Shown: positions 26,524 through 34,663, counted from the first letter of the stretch. The stretch: DNA of 48,230 nucleotides from Lacticaseibacillus suilingensis (GCF_016861845.1 NZ_BOLV01000018.1:1-48230); one strand, 5' to 3'. The notes: a model not told the origin generated them from the sequence alone. Numbers and translations are program-made.

Positions 26524-27331
26524 CTCCTTGGTTTTGCCAGTTGAGGCAGAGACTTTCTAGGGCTTTAGCAATCAGGTCGGACAACTTTCCGAGTAAAGCG
26601 TAAATCACGATACAGAGCAGCACCGTGGCCATGTCCATGAATTCCTGGGCGTTGGTAGCCATGTATCCAATCCCGGAGTTCGACGAAATGGTTTCGGCCA
26701 CAATCAGGGTGGTCCACATGACCCCCAGGGCATAGCGCACCCCGACCAGAATCGTTGGCAACGCCCCAGGGAAAATGATTTTGGTGAACTGTTCCCATTT
26801 GGACAGGCCATAAGCGTGGCCCATTTCCATCAAATTCGGATCCACACTGGTGATGCCGTGGAAGGTGTTGATGTAGATGGGGAACATGACCCCGATGGTG
26901 ACCAGTGAGATTTTGGCGGTTTCGCCAATCCCTAGCAGAATAATCACCAGTGGAATCAAGGATAAATGGGGGATGTTCCGCAGCATTTGAATCGAGGAAT
27001 CCAGCAGCCGCCGACTGAACATGGATAAGCCATTGGCCAATCCTAGGATAAAGCCGATGCTACCGCCGAGCACAAAGCCAGTGGTGGCGCGGTATAGTGA
27101 AATGCTGATATTCTTCGGCAGTTCTCCGGTTTGCCACAGCGCAATTCCGTCTTGAATGACGGCAAGCGGCGAGGGTAACAGCTGACTGTCCACCCAACCT
27201 GCCGAAACCGACACCTGCCAAATCGCGATCAATAAAATAGGTAATAGAAAGGGCAAGAGCCCTGCCCAGCTAAAACTGAAAGACCGAGCTTTGTGCGTCG
27301 TTTGCGGCGAGGTCGTCGTTTGGTCCATCAT
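26507..27331 (-). CDS. ABC transporter permease (SsuC-like)
   Basis: ATG 27331 is preferred: GGAG is six bases before it, while the ATG at 27337 directly abuts GGAG. The product has 274 residues with six hydrophobic helices. The cytoplasmic EAA loop is visible as GHAYGLSKWEQFTKIIFPGALP, and GVMWTTLIVAETIS is typical of SsuC/TauC permeases. It is the first gene of the minus-strand operon and is divergent from the sigma factor gene. The 215-bp interval between is AT-rich on the permease side, with a TAGAAT word on the minus strand (27366-27371), but I find no well-spaced -35. Confidence 0.9.
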   Translation of the reverse strand: MMDQTTTSPQTTHKARSFSFSWAGLLPFLLPILLIAIWQVSVSAGWVDSQLLPSPLAVIQDGIALWQTGELPKNISISLYRATTGFVLGGSIGFILGLANGLSMFSRRLLDSSIQMLRNIPHLSLIPLVIILLGIGETAKISLVTIGVMFPIYINTFHGITSVDPNLMEMGHAYGLSKWEQFTKIIFPGALPTILVGVRYALGVMWTTLIVAETISSNSGIGYMATNAQEFMDMATVLLCIVIYALLGKLSDLIAKALESLCLNWQNQGGASRE

Positions 27332-27507
27332 GGTCATCTCCGTTTCTGAAATTTTAGACTATTGCTATTCTAAGAGATAAATTTGATGAAAATGTGAATA
27401 TGCTAAGAAAAACACGGAACAACGCAATCAGTCTAGTGATGCGCTCGATGTGCAGGTTGCCACAAGTACCTGCTAACACCTGTTCGCTAGGCAGCAAAAT
27501 AGTTTCC

Positions 27508-27516
27508 TGCTACACT
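27508..27516 (+). promoter_or_regulatory. Extended -10 promoter candidate for the sigma factor gene
   Basis: TGC-TACACT (27508-27516) lies 36 bp before the ATG. A matching -35 is not evident. Confidence 0.45.
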
Positions 27517-27552
27517 ACCGCCATAGACTTAGCCCGCCGTAAAGGAGGGTTT

Positions 27553-28086
27553 ATGAATGCTGAAGAACTCAGTTTGATCCAGCGGGCACGCACTGATTCT
27601 CAAGCGTTTGCGACCTTATTCAATCAGTATCTGCCGCTGGTACTGAAAACCGTCAAAGCGTATTACATTCGCGATTTCGCCTATGATGACTGGTTGCAAG
27701 AAGCCCGGATTGCAATGTTGAATGCCGTGCGCCGTTATGACGGCAGCAGTGGCTCCCGCTTTGGCTCGTTTTACCGCATGGTGCTGGTGTCACACATTAA
27801 TTCCTTGCTTCGCAATCGGCTGGCGCAAAAACGCATGGCCGATGCCACCGCTATTATTATTCCCGACCCCATTCCCACGACCTTTGGTGAAGGCACAGTC
27901 AGTTATCGCATCGAGGAAAATCTCTTCATCCGCGCCGAACTCGCTCATTTCATCGCCAGCCTCTCGGACCTTGAACGCGCCGGCCTCATCGCCCAGTTCG
28001 ATCAAGCTACCCCCAAACCTGACCGCCGCGCCGTCGAACGTAGCAGAGCCAAGTTTGGCAGCTATTTGAAAGAACAATTGTATTAA
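27553..28086 (+). CDS. SigH/ComX-type sigma factor (sigma-70 family)
   Basis: ATG 27553 is chosen for AAAGGAGG ten bases upstream. The product has 177 residues. Region 2 is clear at about 20-90: FNQYLPLVLKTVKAYY, DDWLQEARIAMLNAVRRYD (core-binding helix with the -10 contacts), FGSFYRMVLVSHINSLLR. Region 4 is reduced (FIASLSDLERAGLIAQF...). Position is the strongest clue: Firmicutes carry sigH between yacP and rpmG-secE-nusG, and this gene sits in that interval. In lactobacilli such genes (sigH or comX) control competence genes, though most strains are not known to transform. The weak region 4 may mean a narrow regulon. Confidence 0.82.
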   Translation: MNAEELSLIQRARTDSQAFATLFNQYLPLVLKTVKAYYIRDFAYDDWLQEARIAMLNAVRRYDGSSGSRFGSFYRMVLVSHINSLLRNRLAQKRMADATAIIIPDPIPTTFGEGTVSYRIEENLFIRAELAHFIASLSDLERAGLIAQFDQATPKPDRRAVERSRAKFGSYLKEQLY

Positions 28087-28087
28087 G

Positions 28088-28218
28088 GAAAGGCAGCGGA
28101 GCATGGCCGCTCTTAGCCGGATGGGTAGCCTTTCTGCCGCATGTCAGCCTGTACGCGCTAAGCGCTACAGGCTGATCAAGCCACTCCGGCGTTGGCCTTG
28201 AGCAGCGCAACTAGCGCA
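28088..28218 (-). repeat. Structured intergenic repeat, element C (same family as A and B)
   Basis: Read on the minus strand it follows the A/B plan: AGTTGCGCTGC, a left arm CAAGGCC, the CAGCCTGTA/TACAGGCTG hairpin (28145-28153 with 28166-28174), then a 47-base block matching element A at 44 positions, and a right arm GGCCATG that pairs imperfectly with the left arm. It begins two bases after the sigma factor stop. Confidence 0.75.
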
Positions 28219-28248
28219 ACCAGTCCAGCATTTCCAGTTTTATCCAAA

Positions 28249-28294
28249 GCAAATAGCCCCTCTTTGACCGTGACGTCAAGGAGGGGCTATTTCA
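28249..28294 (-). terminator. Terminator downstream of the polyprenyl synthase gene
   Basis: A perfect 12-bp stem, AAATAGCCCCTC (28251-28262) with GAGGGGCTATTT (28281-28292), contains an inner TTGAC/GTCAA stem. The T-run is short on both strands. It lies between convergent genes and probably ends both. Confidence 0.7.
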
Positions 28295-28308
28295 GTGTGG
28301 CGAACATT

Positions 28309-29286
28309 TTACTGTTTCCGGGTCAGTAGCGACTCAGTAAGCTGAATCAGCAGTGCCCGCGCCGGCAAATCCGGCAAGGTCGCTAGCTGCGCCTGCGCTT
28401 TGGCGGTGTAATCTGCTGCTAAAGCGCGCGCTTTGGCCACGCCGTCATATTGCTGGATCAAGGCCAGCACAGCGTCGACATCTTCATCGCTCATGGTCTC
28501 ACGCTTGGCTAAGAGCGGCGTAAACGCTTGGCGATTTTGGCTCATGGCGAGTACCAGCGGCGCGGAGTAGACACCTTGACGCATGTCTTCGTGCACGGGC
28601 TTGCCCATGGCCGAAGCGGTGGCGGTGTAGTCGAGAATATCGTCTAACAGCTGAAAGGCGATGCCGATGTTCAGGCCAATCGCCTCGGTTTTCTTGGCAA
28701 ATCGCAGCGACTGCCCGCTCTCATAGGCGCCAATGAAGGCCGCTAAAGCAAATAGCTGGCCAGTTTTGCCGGTGACCTGGTGCAGGTAGTCGTCAATGGT
28801 CATGTCAACATTGTAGCGGCGGGCCATCTGGGCCATTTCGCCGTTCAAAATCCGTTCCATGCTGAGCGAATCTTGCTGCACGGAGCGAAGGTCGCTGGCG
28901 TAATGCGCAATCAACTTGAAGCAGACCACAAACAGATAGTCGCCGGCGTAAACCGCCACATCATTGCCGAATTGGGCGGCAATGGTGGGCTCATTGCGCC
29001 GGGTGGCAGCCTTGTCCACAATGTCGTCATGCACCAAGGTGGCAGTATGCAGCGTTTCAATCGCAGCCGCCAAAGCAATCATTTTCTGGCGGTCAACGGT
29101 TTTGAACTGGGAAAACAGCAAGCAGTACGCAGGGCGCAGCAGCTTGCCGCCGCTATTGATCATGCGCACCAAGGCTTCGGCGACTGGCTTATTGTCGGGA
29201 TGCACTTCATCTTCAATCAGCTGCAAAGTCGCGCTCAATTCCGGTGCTAGCGTGGGGTAAGCCGCCCACATTGGGTGTATCTTCAT
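28309..29286 (-). CDS. Polyprenyl diphosphate synthase (trans-prenyltransferase) of the EET locus
   Basis: The product has 325 residues; the ATG start overlaps eetB by four bases. Both aspartate-rich motifs are present: DDIVD (87-91) and DDILD (215-219), with GGKLLRPAY for pyrophosphate binding. This is the long-chain E-prenyl synthase class that makes the side chain of menaquinones. In extracellular electron transfer loci this gene (dmkB/hepT) supplies the prenyl tail for a dedicated demethylmenaquinone. It is the last gene of eetA-eetB-dmkB on the minus strand. Product chain length cannot be read reliably by eye. Confidence 0.9.
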   Translation of the reverse strand: MKIHPMWAAYPTLAPELSATLQLIEDEVHPDNKPVAEALVRMINSGGKLLRPAYCLLFSQFKTVDRQKMIALAAAIETLHTATLVHDDIVDKAATRRNEPTIAAQFGNDVAVYAGDYLFVVCFKLIAHYASDLRSVQQDSLSMERILNGEMAQMARRYNVDMTIDDYLHQVTGKTGQLFALAAFIGAYESGQSLRFAKKTEAIGLNIGIAFQLLDDILDYTATASAMGKPVHEDMRQGVYSAPLVLAMSQNRQAFTPLLAKRETMSDEDVDAVLALIQQYDGVAKARALAADYTAKAQAQLATLPDLPARALLIQLTESLLTRKQ

Positions 29287-29855
29287 GATTTTGATAACTC
29301 CTTCTTCGGGCGTTTCTGATGATCAAAGCGCAAGCGCTTGAGGGTATCGATGTGTTCGAATAGAAAATTGGCCGCCACGCCAACCGCAATTCCTGACAAA
29401 ATCCCCATGAACGCCAGCACCGGCAAATACAACATCACAGTCCAACTTTGCGCAATCAGGCTGGCTACAAGCAGCTGCCCGACGTTGTGCAAAATCCCGC
29501 CGGCCGCAGAAAGGCCAATCATACTGATGCGCTTTTCACCGAGCTGTTTGAGTAGCAACATCCCGCACCAGCTGAGCAAGGCGCCTGCACCGCTGTACAT
29601 GAAAGTCGACAGCGTCCCACCAAGCAGGGTAGTCAGCAGAAGCCGTAGCAACATCAATAAGAAACTGTCAGACACAGACATCGTGTACAATGACACAATC
29701 GTAATCAGGTTGGCCAAGCCGAGCTTGGCGCCAGGCGCAAACGCGAAAGGAAAGGGAATCATCCGCTCCAGCAAGCCGATGATCACCCCTTGCGCACAAA
29801 GCAGGGCAATGTAAATCACCTGTCGCGTTCGTTCTGGGCGATAAGCGCGCCTCAT
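29283..29855 (-). CDS. eetB: EetB-like membrane protein (Gx transporter / heptaprenyl synthase component I family)
   Basis: The product has 190 residues and about five hydrophobic helices. LCAQGVIIGLLERMIPFPFAFAPGAKLGLANLITI is the signature of the Hpre_diP_synt_I/Gx transporter family (PF07456), a substrate-specific ECF-like fold. In Listeria and lactobacilli EetB works with EetA in extracellular electron transfer, carrying electrons or quinone across the membrane by an unresolved mechanism. Four-base overlaps with both neighbours show tight coupling. Confidence 0.88.
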   Translation of the reverse strand: MRRAYRPERTRQVIYIALLCAQGVIIGLLERMIPFPFAFAPGAKLGLANLITIVSLYTMSVSDSFLLMLLRLLLTTLLGGTLSTFMYSGAGALLSWCGMLLLKQLGEKRISMIGLSAAGGILHNVGQLLVASLIAQSWTVMLYLPVLAFMGILSGIAVGVAANFLFEHIDTLKRLRFDHQKRPKKELSKS

Positions 29856-30280
29856 TCAGTCACCATCCCGCCGGCGCCGGTGTTGGCCGCCTTGCTGGAC
29901 TTGATTTCAACCAGGAGCTTGTGAGGCAAGCAGACAATGGTTTGGCCGGCCCGTTCAATCTTGCCTTTTTTGACGCAAAGCTGATCGGGGCAGTCGGCAT
30001 CGCTGATTTCGATTTGCTCATTGGTGGCAACGACTTCATTGTATTCATTACCATTTTTAAAGCGAAATTTGCTGACGCCGTGATGGCCGGTGAGCTGGAT
30101 GTGATAAACCTCTTTGCCATCATGGGTGACCACTGCGGTCAAGACTTGGTCAGCCGCTTGCGCCTTTGCCTGCTGGCGGGCAAAGACCACGTAAGGGATG
30201 AAGGAAGCCAGCATGAGCGCTAGAACGATGATGACGTCCCAGGGCCGGATCATTTTTAAATACTTATTTGATTTCGCCAT
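29852..30280 (-). CDS. eetA: EetA-like NusG-domain-II surface protein
   Basis: ATG 30280 lies behind AAAGGAGG. The product has 142 residues: one N-terminal membrane anchor (MIRPWDVIIVLALMLASFIPYVVFA), then a NusG domain II fold (PF07009) exposed outside, with EISDADCPDQLC and TIVCLPHKLLVEI. The two Cys in DCPDQLC and the one in VCLPH are typical of the family. EetA is a standard partner of EetB. The gene follows the ndh2 terminator with no obvious promoter of its own, so its level may depend on read-through. Confidence 0.88.
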   Translation of the reverse strand: MAKSNKYLKMIRPWDVIIVLALMLASFIPYVVFARQQAKAQAADQVLTAVVTHDGKEVYHIQLTGHHGVSKFRFKNGNEYNEVVATNEQIEISDADCPDQLCVKKGKIERAGQTIVCLPHKLLVEIKSSKAANTGAGGMVTE

Positions 30281-30314
30281 GCTGTGCCTCCTTTCTAACT
30301 TGAGGGCTTGGCAT

Positions 30315-30357
30315 AAAAAAGAGTTCCGGGGTCAAGTCTACCCCAGAACCCCTTAAG
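30315..30357 (-). terminator. Terminator between ndh2 and eetA
   Basis: On the minus strand a stem around GTTCTGGGGT/ACCCCGGAAC is followed by T6 (plus-strand A-run 30315-30320). With no promoter visible before eetA, it may act as a partial terminator. Confidence 0.75.
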
Positions 30358-30369
30358 CAAGCAATGTTG

Positions 30370-32280
30370 CTATTTGGCTACATCACTGCCATATAACGCT
30401 TTTGGTTTTCCGTACCACCACTTGCCGAAGGTCTTTTGCAGGTAAGGGACAACCCACTTATCAAGCCCAAAGGCCCGGCCTGAGCCGTTCATCACGGCAA
30501 TGGCCATCGGGATCATCCAAATGTTGACCCAGTAGAACATGCCAGACAGGCAGAAGATGGCGGTGAACATCACCGAAGTAGCACCGCTGAGCCAAGTGAA
30601 GAGCCCAGCCACCAGCGCCAACCCGATCAGAATTTCAATGACGGTCATGGTCTTTTGCATGAAGAAGGCAACGTCTTGGTTCGGAATCATGGCTTTGGTG
30701 ATGCTGTACATCCAGTTTGGCATCTTTTCAAAGACCATCATCGGTTCCTTCCCATATTGATAGGAAAGGGAGAAGACGGACTTCACGGCTTTGGCCGTGG
30801 TCGCCACGGCATCAGCGCCGGCGCCAGAAGCGGCGCTGGTAGCGTCAGCCCCAGCAGCGGAAGCACCACTGGTCGTGGCTGGTTGCAACCAGTCAAATGG
30901 TAGGCGCAGCTTGTCGATGAACCAGGATTCCTTACCGGAAATCTTGCCGGCACAGTCAACCAACCACATCAGGCCTAAGAAAATCCGCGCTGGCACCGCC
31001 CAAAGGACATTACCTTGGCGAGAAATGTGACCGCGCATCAGGTTGCGGTCGTCATGGGTGCGGAAGAACTCGTGCATCAAGTACTGGAAGAAATAATAGC
31101 CAGAGTAGGTCTGCAAGAAGTAAAGCATGTTGACCAGGTGCTTCATCAACATGGCGAAGAACCCGGAAAGGTGCAGCCAGCCCATGATGTTGGCCACGCC
31201 GTAGCGGGAACCCAACGAAACCATGAAGCCAGAATAGGATGCCTTGTAGTCAACATCTGCCGCTTTGCCAGCGACTTGGTTTTCAATGTTGAGCAGGGCA
31301 GTCTTGGCACTGGCTTCGGCGCCTTGCACGATTTGTGGTTCGCCGCGATCGGAGTTGCCAGCAAAGAAGGAGACGTCCCCAACGACATAAATCGCAGGGT
31401 CATCTTGCGACTGCATGTGGCTGTTGACCACGATGCGGCCAGCGCGCGCCTGGGTCAAACCGAAGTTAGCCGCTTGGTCGGTGGCTTTCACGCCAGCGGT
31501 CCAGATCAAGGTGGCGGTTGGATAGGTGCTACCATCCTTCAGGTCAACATGGTCTTCGTGAACGCCAACCACGCCAGTGTTCTTCATGACCTTGATGCCA
31601 CGCTTGAGCATGTAACGCTCCGCCTTATCGGCATCGGAGCGATCCAGCATGTTCATGATGGTCGGGGCCATTTCCATCAAAGCAAAGGTAATCTCTTCAG
31701 GATCTAGCTTGTATTCCTTGGCCAGGCTATCACGCCAGTCGCGCAATTCGCCGATGGTTTCGGTCCCGGTAAAGCCAGAACCAACCACCACGATGGAGAG
31801 CAGCGCCTTGCGCTTAGCTGGGTCGTGTTCTTCAGCGCCGCGGCGCACCACGTCCTCAACGTGCTTCTTCAAGGCAATGGCATGTTCCCATGAGCCCAAG
31901 GTGAAGCCGTGTTCTTTGACGCCAGGGGTGCCAAAGTCATTCGGTTCAGAGCCAATGCCGAGCATCACGTAATCGTAAGGATACGCACCATGCTTGGTTT
32001 TGACTTCTTTCTTCTCGCGGTCGATCGTGGTGACCGTGTCAGTGACGAGCTTAACGTTCTTGCGCCGGCAGAACAGCCGCTGCAAGTCGTATTGAATCGC
32101 ATCTTGAGGGACGCGATCCGCCGCCACTTCATGTAACTCTGTCATATAGGTAAAGTAGGAATGACGGTCAATCAAGGTGATCGTCACGTCTTTATCGTGT
32201 TTAAAATGTTTGGCAAGCCGCTTGGTGGCGTAGACCCCCGCGAAGCCGGCGCCAACAATAACGATATTCTTCTGCGCCAT
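30370..32280 (-). CDS. ndh2: Type II NADH dehydrogenase of the EET pathway (Ndh2) with C-terminal membrane domain
   Basis: ATG 32280 follows AAGGAG. The product has 636 residues. Residues 1-400 are a two-dinucleotide-binding flavoprotein: VGAGFAG (9-15) for FAD, VVGSGFTGTETIGEL for NADH, and VYVVGDVSFF near the FAD end. An amphipathic stretch follows (about 380-450). Then comes a low-complexity Ala/Ser/Gly segment (SGASAAGADATSAASGAGAD) and a DoxX-like domain of four helices near the C-terminus. Respiratory NDH-2 is usually near 400 residues; the long form is the EET-specific Ndh2. It passes electrons from NADH to demethylmenaquinone. It has its own strong promoter. Confidence 0.92.
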   Translation of the reverse strand: MAQKNIVIVGAGFAGVYATKRLAKHFKHDKDVTITLIDRHSYFTYMTELHEVAADRVPQDAIQYDLQRLFCRRKNVKLVTDTVTTIDREKKEVKTKHGAYPYDYVMLGIGSEPNDFGTPGVKEHGFTLGSWEHAIALKKHVEDVVRRGAEEHDPAKRKALLSIVVVGSGFTGTETIGELRDWRDSLAKEYKLDPEEITFALMEMAPTIMNMLDRSDADKAERYMLKRGIKVMKNTGVVGVHEDHVDLKDGSTYPTATLIWTAGVKATDQAANFGLTQARAGRIVVNSHMQSQDDPAIYVVGDVSFFAGNSDRGEPQIVQGAEASAKTALLNIENQVAGKAADVDYKASYSGFMVSLGSRYGVANIMGWLHLSGFFAMLMKHLVNMLYFLQTYSGYYFFQYLMHEFFRTHDDRNLMRGHISRQGNVLWAVPARIFLGLMWLVDCAGKISGKESWFIDKLRLPFDWLQPATTSGASAAGADATSAASGAGADAVATTAKAVKSVFSLSYQYGKEPMMVFEKMPNWMYSITKAMIPNQDVAFFMQKTMTVIEILIGLALVAGLFTWLSGATSVMFTAIFCLSGMFYWVNIWMIPMAIAVMNGSGRAFGLDKWVVPYLQKTFGKWWYGKPKALYGSDVAK

Positions 32281-32333
32281 GGTAACACTCCTTAATTTTG
32301 AATAATGCCAAAAGCTTGTTCAATGCAACACCA

Positions 32334-32363
32334 ATTATACCTTTTTAGTACAGTAATTGTCCA
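32334..32363 (-). promoter_or_regulatory. ndh2 promoter
   Basis: On the minus strand the -35 is TGGACA (32358-32363) and the -10 is TATAAT (32334-32339), with an 18-bp spacer; 53 bases separate the -10 from the ATG. Confidence 0.8.
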
Positions 32364-32519
32364 CGATTTCACGAACCCCAAAAATGTGTTCCCCAGCGTT
32401 TGCCAGAAAAGGAACAAGTTCCCTTTTTGTAGCAATGAAAGCGGCATCAATAAAATGAGAAAGCGCTCAGAATTGTTCGGTTTTAGTTGCATTTTTCCGA
32501 TTGGCTGTTTAGACTTAGT

Positions 32520-32539
32520 TTGTGTGAAATGTAACACAA
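32520..32539 (+). promoter_or_regulatory. 20-bp palindrome upstream of pplA
   Basis: TTGTGTGAAATGTAACACAA has perfect 6-bp arms around an 8-base spacer and lies 37 bp before the pplA ATG. It resembles a Rex site in its outer bases, but the spacing and inner bases do not fit. It is an operator candidate for the plus arm of the EET locus. Confidence 0.45.
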
Positions 32540-32575
32540 AGTTCGCCAATATGAGGTAAAAAGGGGTAATTCGAT

Positions 32576-33499
32576 ATGAAGTTAACCAAAACACTGACCA
32601 GCGTGTCCATCATTGCGTTGTCCGCCTTGACCCTTGCTGCTTGTGGCAGCAACAGCTCAGACAAGGACAGCTCCAGCAGCAAGACCAAGAGTTCCAAGGT
32701 GGCTAAGAAGTCATCTAGCAGCGCTAAGGAACAAAAGCAAACTGCCGGCGCCGCCCTTAAAGACGGCGACTACAGCTTGGAAGAAGCTGACTACTCTCAT
32801 GGTTACAAAGTGGAAATGAGCATGACCGTTGCCGGGGGCAAGATCACCAAGACCACCTATGACTATGTCGACAAAGACGGCAAGTCCAAGACCCAAGACG
32901 CCGACTACGAAAAGACCATGAAGAAGCAAAGCGGCGTTGGGCCTAAGGAATACATTCCAGAACTGAACAAGTCCTTCACCAAGAATGGCTCCAACGTTGC
33001 TGCCATTGACGTTGTTTCTGGTGCGACTGACTCCAGTTTGAGCTTCAAGAACTACGCAGCGCAACTGGTCCAAGCAGCGCAGGCTGGCAAGACCGATAAG
33101 ATCACCATCCAAAACGGCCAGAAGATGAAAGATGGTACCTACACCCTGGAAGAAGAAAACTACTCCCACGGCTACCGTACTGTCTTCTCCATCACCGTTG
33201 CCGGTGGCAAGATCACCGAAAGCAAGTACGACAACGTGGACAAGAACGGCAAGTCCAAGAGCGACGATGCTGAATACGAAAAGAGCATGAAGAAGGTCAA
33301 CGGCGTAGGTCCTAAGGAATACACCGAAAAGCTGAACGCTTCTTTGGTTAAGAACCAAGAACCAGCCAAGGTTGACGTTGTGTCCGGTGCGACGCACAGT
33401 TCCGACTCCTTCATCTTGTATGCTGAACAGCTGATCAACGCTGCTCAGGCTGGCAACACCACACCAATCAAGGTGTCCAACATCGTTTACGCTGAATAA
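32576..33499 (+). CDS. pplA: PplA-like extracellular flavoprotein with two FMN-binding domains
   Basis: ATG 32576 is behind AAAGGGG. The product has 307 residues. A lipoprotein signal ends LAAC (C23), followed by a Ser/Lys-rich linker. Two tandem FMN_bind domains each end in the flavinylation motif SGAT: Thr151 (VSGATDSS) and Thr273 (VSGATHSS). These threonines take FMN covalently through a phosphoester made by FmnB, encoded next. The two halves are clearly paralogous (DGDYSLEEADYSHGY and DGTYTLEEENYSHGY). In Listeria, PplA is the surface electron carrier that reduces iron or other acceptors. It is first in the plus arm and is followed by a terminator. Confidence 0.93.
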   Translation: MKLTKTLTSVSIIALSALTLAACGSNSSDKDSSSSKTKSSKVAKKSSSSAKEQKQTAGAALKDGDYSLEEADYSHGYKVEMSMTVAGGKITKTTYDYVDKDGKSKTQDADYEKTMKKQSGVGPKEYIPELNKSFTKNGSNVAAIDVVSGATDSSLSFKNYAAQLVQAAQAGKTDKITIQNGQKMKDGTYTLEEENYSHGYRTVFSITVAGGKITESKYDNVDKNGKSKSDDAEYEKSMKKVNGVGPKEYTEKLNASLVKNQEPAKVDVVSGATHSSDSFILYAEQLINAAQAGNTTPIKVSNIVYAE

Positions 33500-33517
33500 T
33501 TTCAGCTGCGATGTCTG

Positions 33518-33549
33518 AAAGCAGTATCCCTGCGGATGCTGCTTTTTTT
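33518..33549 (+). terminator. Terminator after pplA
   Basis: GCAGTATCC (33521-33529) pairs with GGATGCTGC (33534-33542, one wobble), flanked by AAA and T7. A TATAAT word (33565-33570) just downstream could be a -10 for the next gene, but its -35 position falls in the T-run and is poor. Confidence 0.8.
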
Positions 33550-33595
33550 ATTGGCGCCAGTCAGTATAATAAAAAGCGAAAGCGAGTTGAAGAAG

Positions 33596-34663
33596 ATGAA
33601 GAAATGGCTGATCGCGCTCACGGCGCTGATCGCACTGGCGCTGCCACTAGCCGCCTGCAAGCAGCAGGCAAAGCCAAAAGCGGCGCCGGTGATCCAGACC
33701 CCATATAAGGATACGCAGTTTTTGATGGGGACTGTGGTCAATTTGAGTGTGTATAACAAGGGTAAGGAAAGTGCCTTAGACGATGGATTTGCCCGGATCA
33801 AACAGCTGGCCAAAGAAATTACCGTCAATCAAAAAGGCTCGGAAGTCGACGCGGTGAACAAGCAGGCGGGCATCAAGCCGGTCAAAGTGACCAAATCCGT
33901 GTATGCTTTGATCAAGTACGCCAAGGCCTACAGCGAGCGATCCAATGGCAGCTTTGACCTGGCCATCGGACCGGTGACGCAGTTGTGGCACATTGGCTTC
34001 TCTGATGCCCGCAAACCGGCGCAAAGCGAAATCGATGCGGTCTTGCCGCTGGTGCATTACCAAGATGTTGTTTTGAATGACAAGCAGCAAACTGTTTACC
34101 TGAAGAAAAAAGGTATGCAGCTGGATCTTGGCGGCATCGCCAAGGGCTTCATCGCCGATGAAGTGGTGAAAGTCTTCAAAAAAGACGGTGTCAACACTGC
34201 CATTATCGATTTGGGTGGCAATATCTTCGTGATGGGCCACAGTCCAAAAGCCAAAAATCGGCCGTGGACCGTGGGCATTCAAGATCCTAAGGCGAGCCGC
34301 GGGACTTCCATCGGCACCGTGCCGGCTGCGAACATCACGGTTGTCACCAGTGGCATTTACGAGCGGCATTTGGTGGTTGATGGCCACAACTACTCGCATT
34401 TGATGAATCCCAAAACTGGCTATCCGTTCGAAAACAACCTGGCCGGGGTGTCCATTATCACCAAGAAGTCTGTTGATGGGGATGCCTTGTCCACGGCGAC
34501 CTTTGACAAGGGGCTCAAAGACGGGATGGCGTTCATCGAAAAGCAAAAAGATGCTGAAGCCATTTTCATCACCAAAGATAAGAAAGTTTATGTTTCCAGC
34601 GGCTTGAAGAAGACCTTTGAGCTCATTCCTGATACTGGGTACAAGCTGGCCACGTTGAAGTAG
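33596..34663 (+). CDS. fmnB: FAD:protein FMN transferase (ApbE family, FmnB)
   Basis: ATG 33596 is the start because it gives a lipoprotein signal (MKKWLIALTALIALALPLAAC, lipobox Cys21); the frame from 33536 begins within the preceding terminator. The ribosome site (GAAGAAG) is weak. The product has 355 residues. ApbE features are present: FLMGTVV near the start of the mature protein, GSFDLAIGPV, LDLGGIAKGFIAD, IDLGGNIFVMG, and the metal-site region near the C-terminus (HLMNPKTGYPF, DGDALSTATF). It transfers FMN from FAD onto the threonine of SGAT motifs, here most likely both sites of PplA just upstream. Confidence 0.93.
   Translation: MKKWLIALTALIALALPLAACKQQAKPKAAPVIQTPYKDTQFLMGTVVNLSVYNKGKESALDDGFARIKQLAKEITVNQKGSEVDAVNKQAGIKPVKVTKSVYALIKYAKAYSERSNGSFDLAIGPVTQLWHIGFSDARKPAQSEIDAVLPLVHYQDVVLNDKQQTVYLKKKGMQLDLGGIAKGFIADEVVKVFKKDGVNTAIIDLGGNIFVMGHSPKAKNRPWTVGIQDPKASRGTSIGTVPAANITVVTSGIYERHLVVDGHNYSHLMNPKTGYPFENNLAGVSIITKKSVDGDALSTATFDKGLKDGMAFIEKQKDAEAIFITKDKKVYVSSGLKKTFELIPDTGYKLATLK

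Noticed and set aside
32520-32539. Calling the pplA palindrome a Rex site
   Set aside because: Rex sites have TTGTGAA-N4-TTCACAA; here the arms are TTGTGT/ACACAA with an eight-base spacer.
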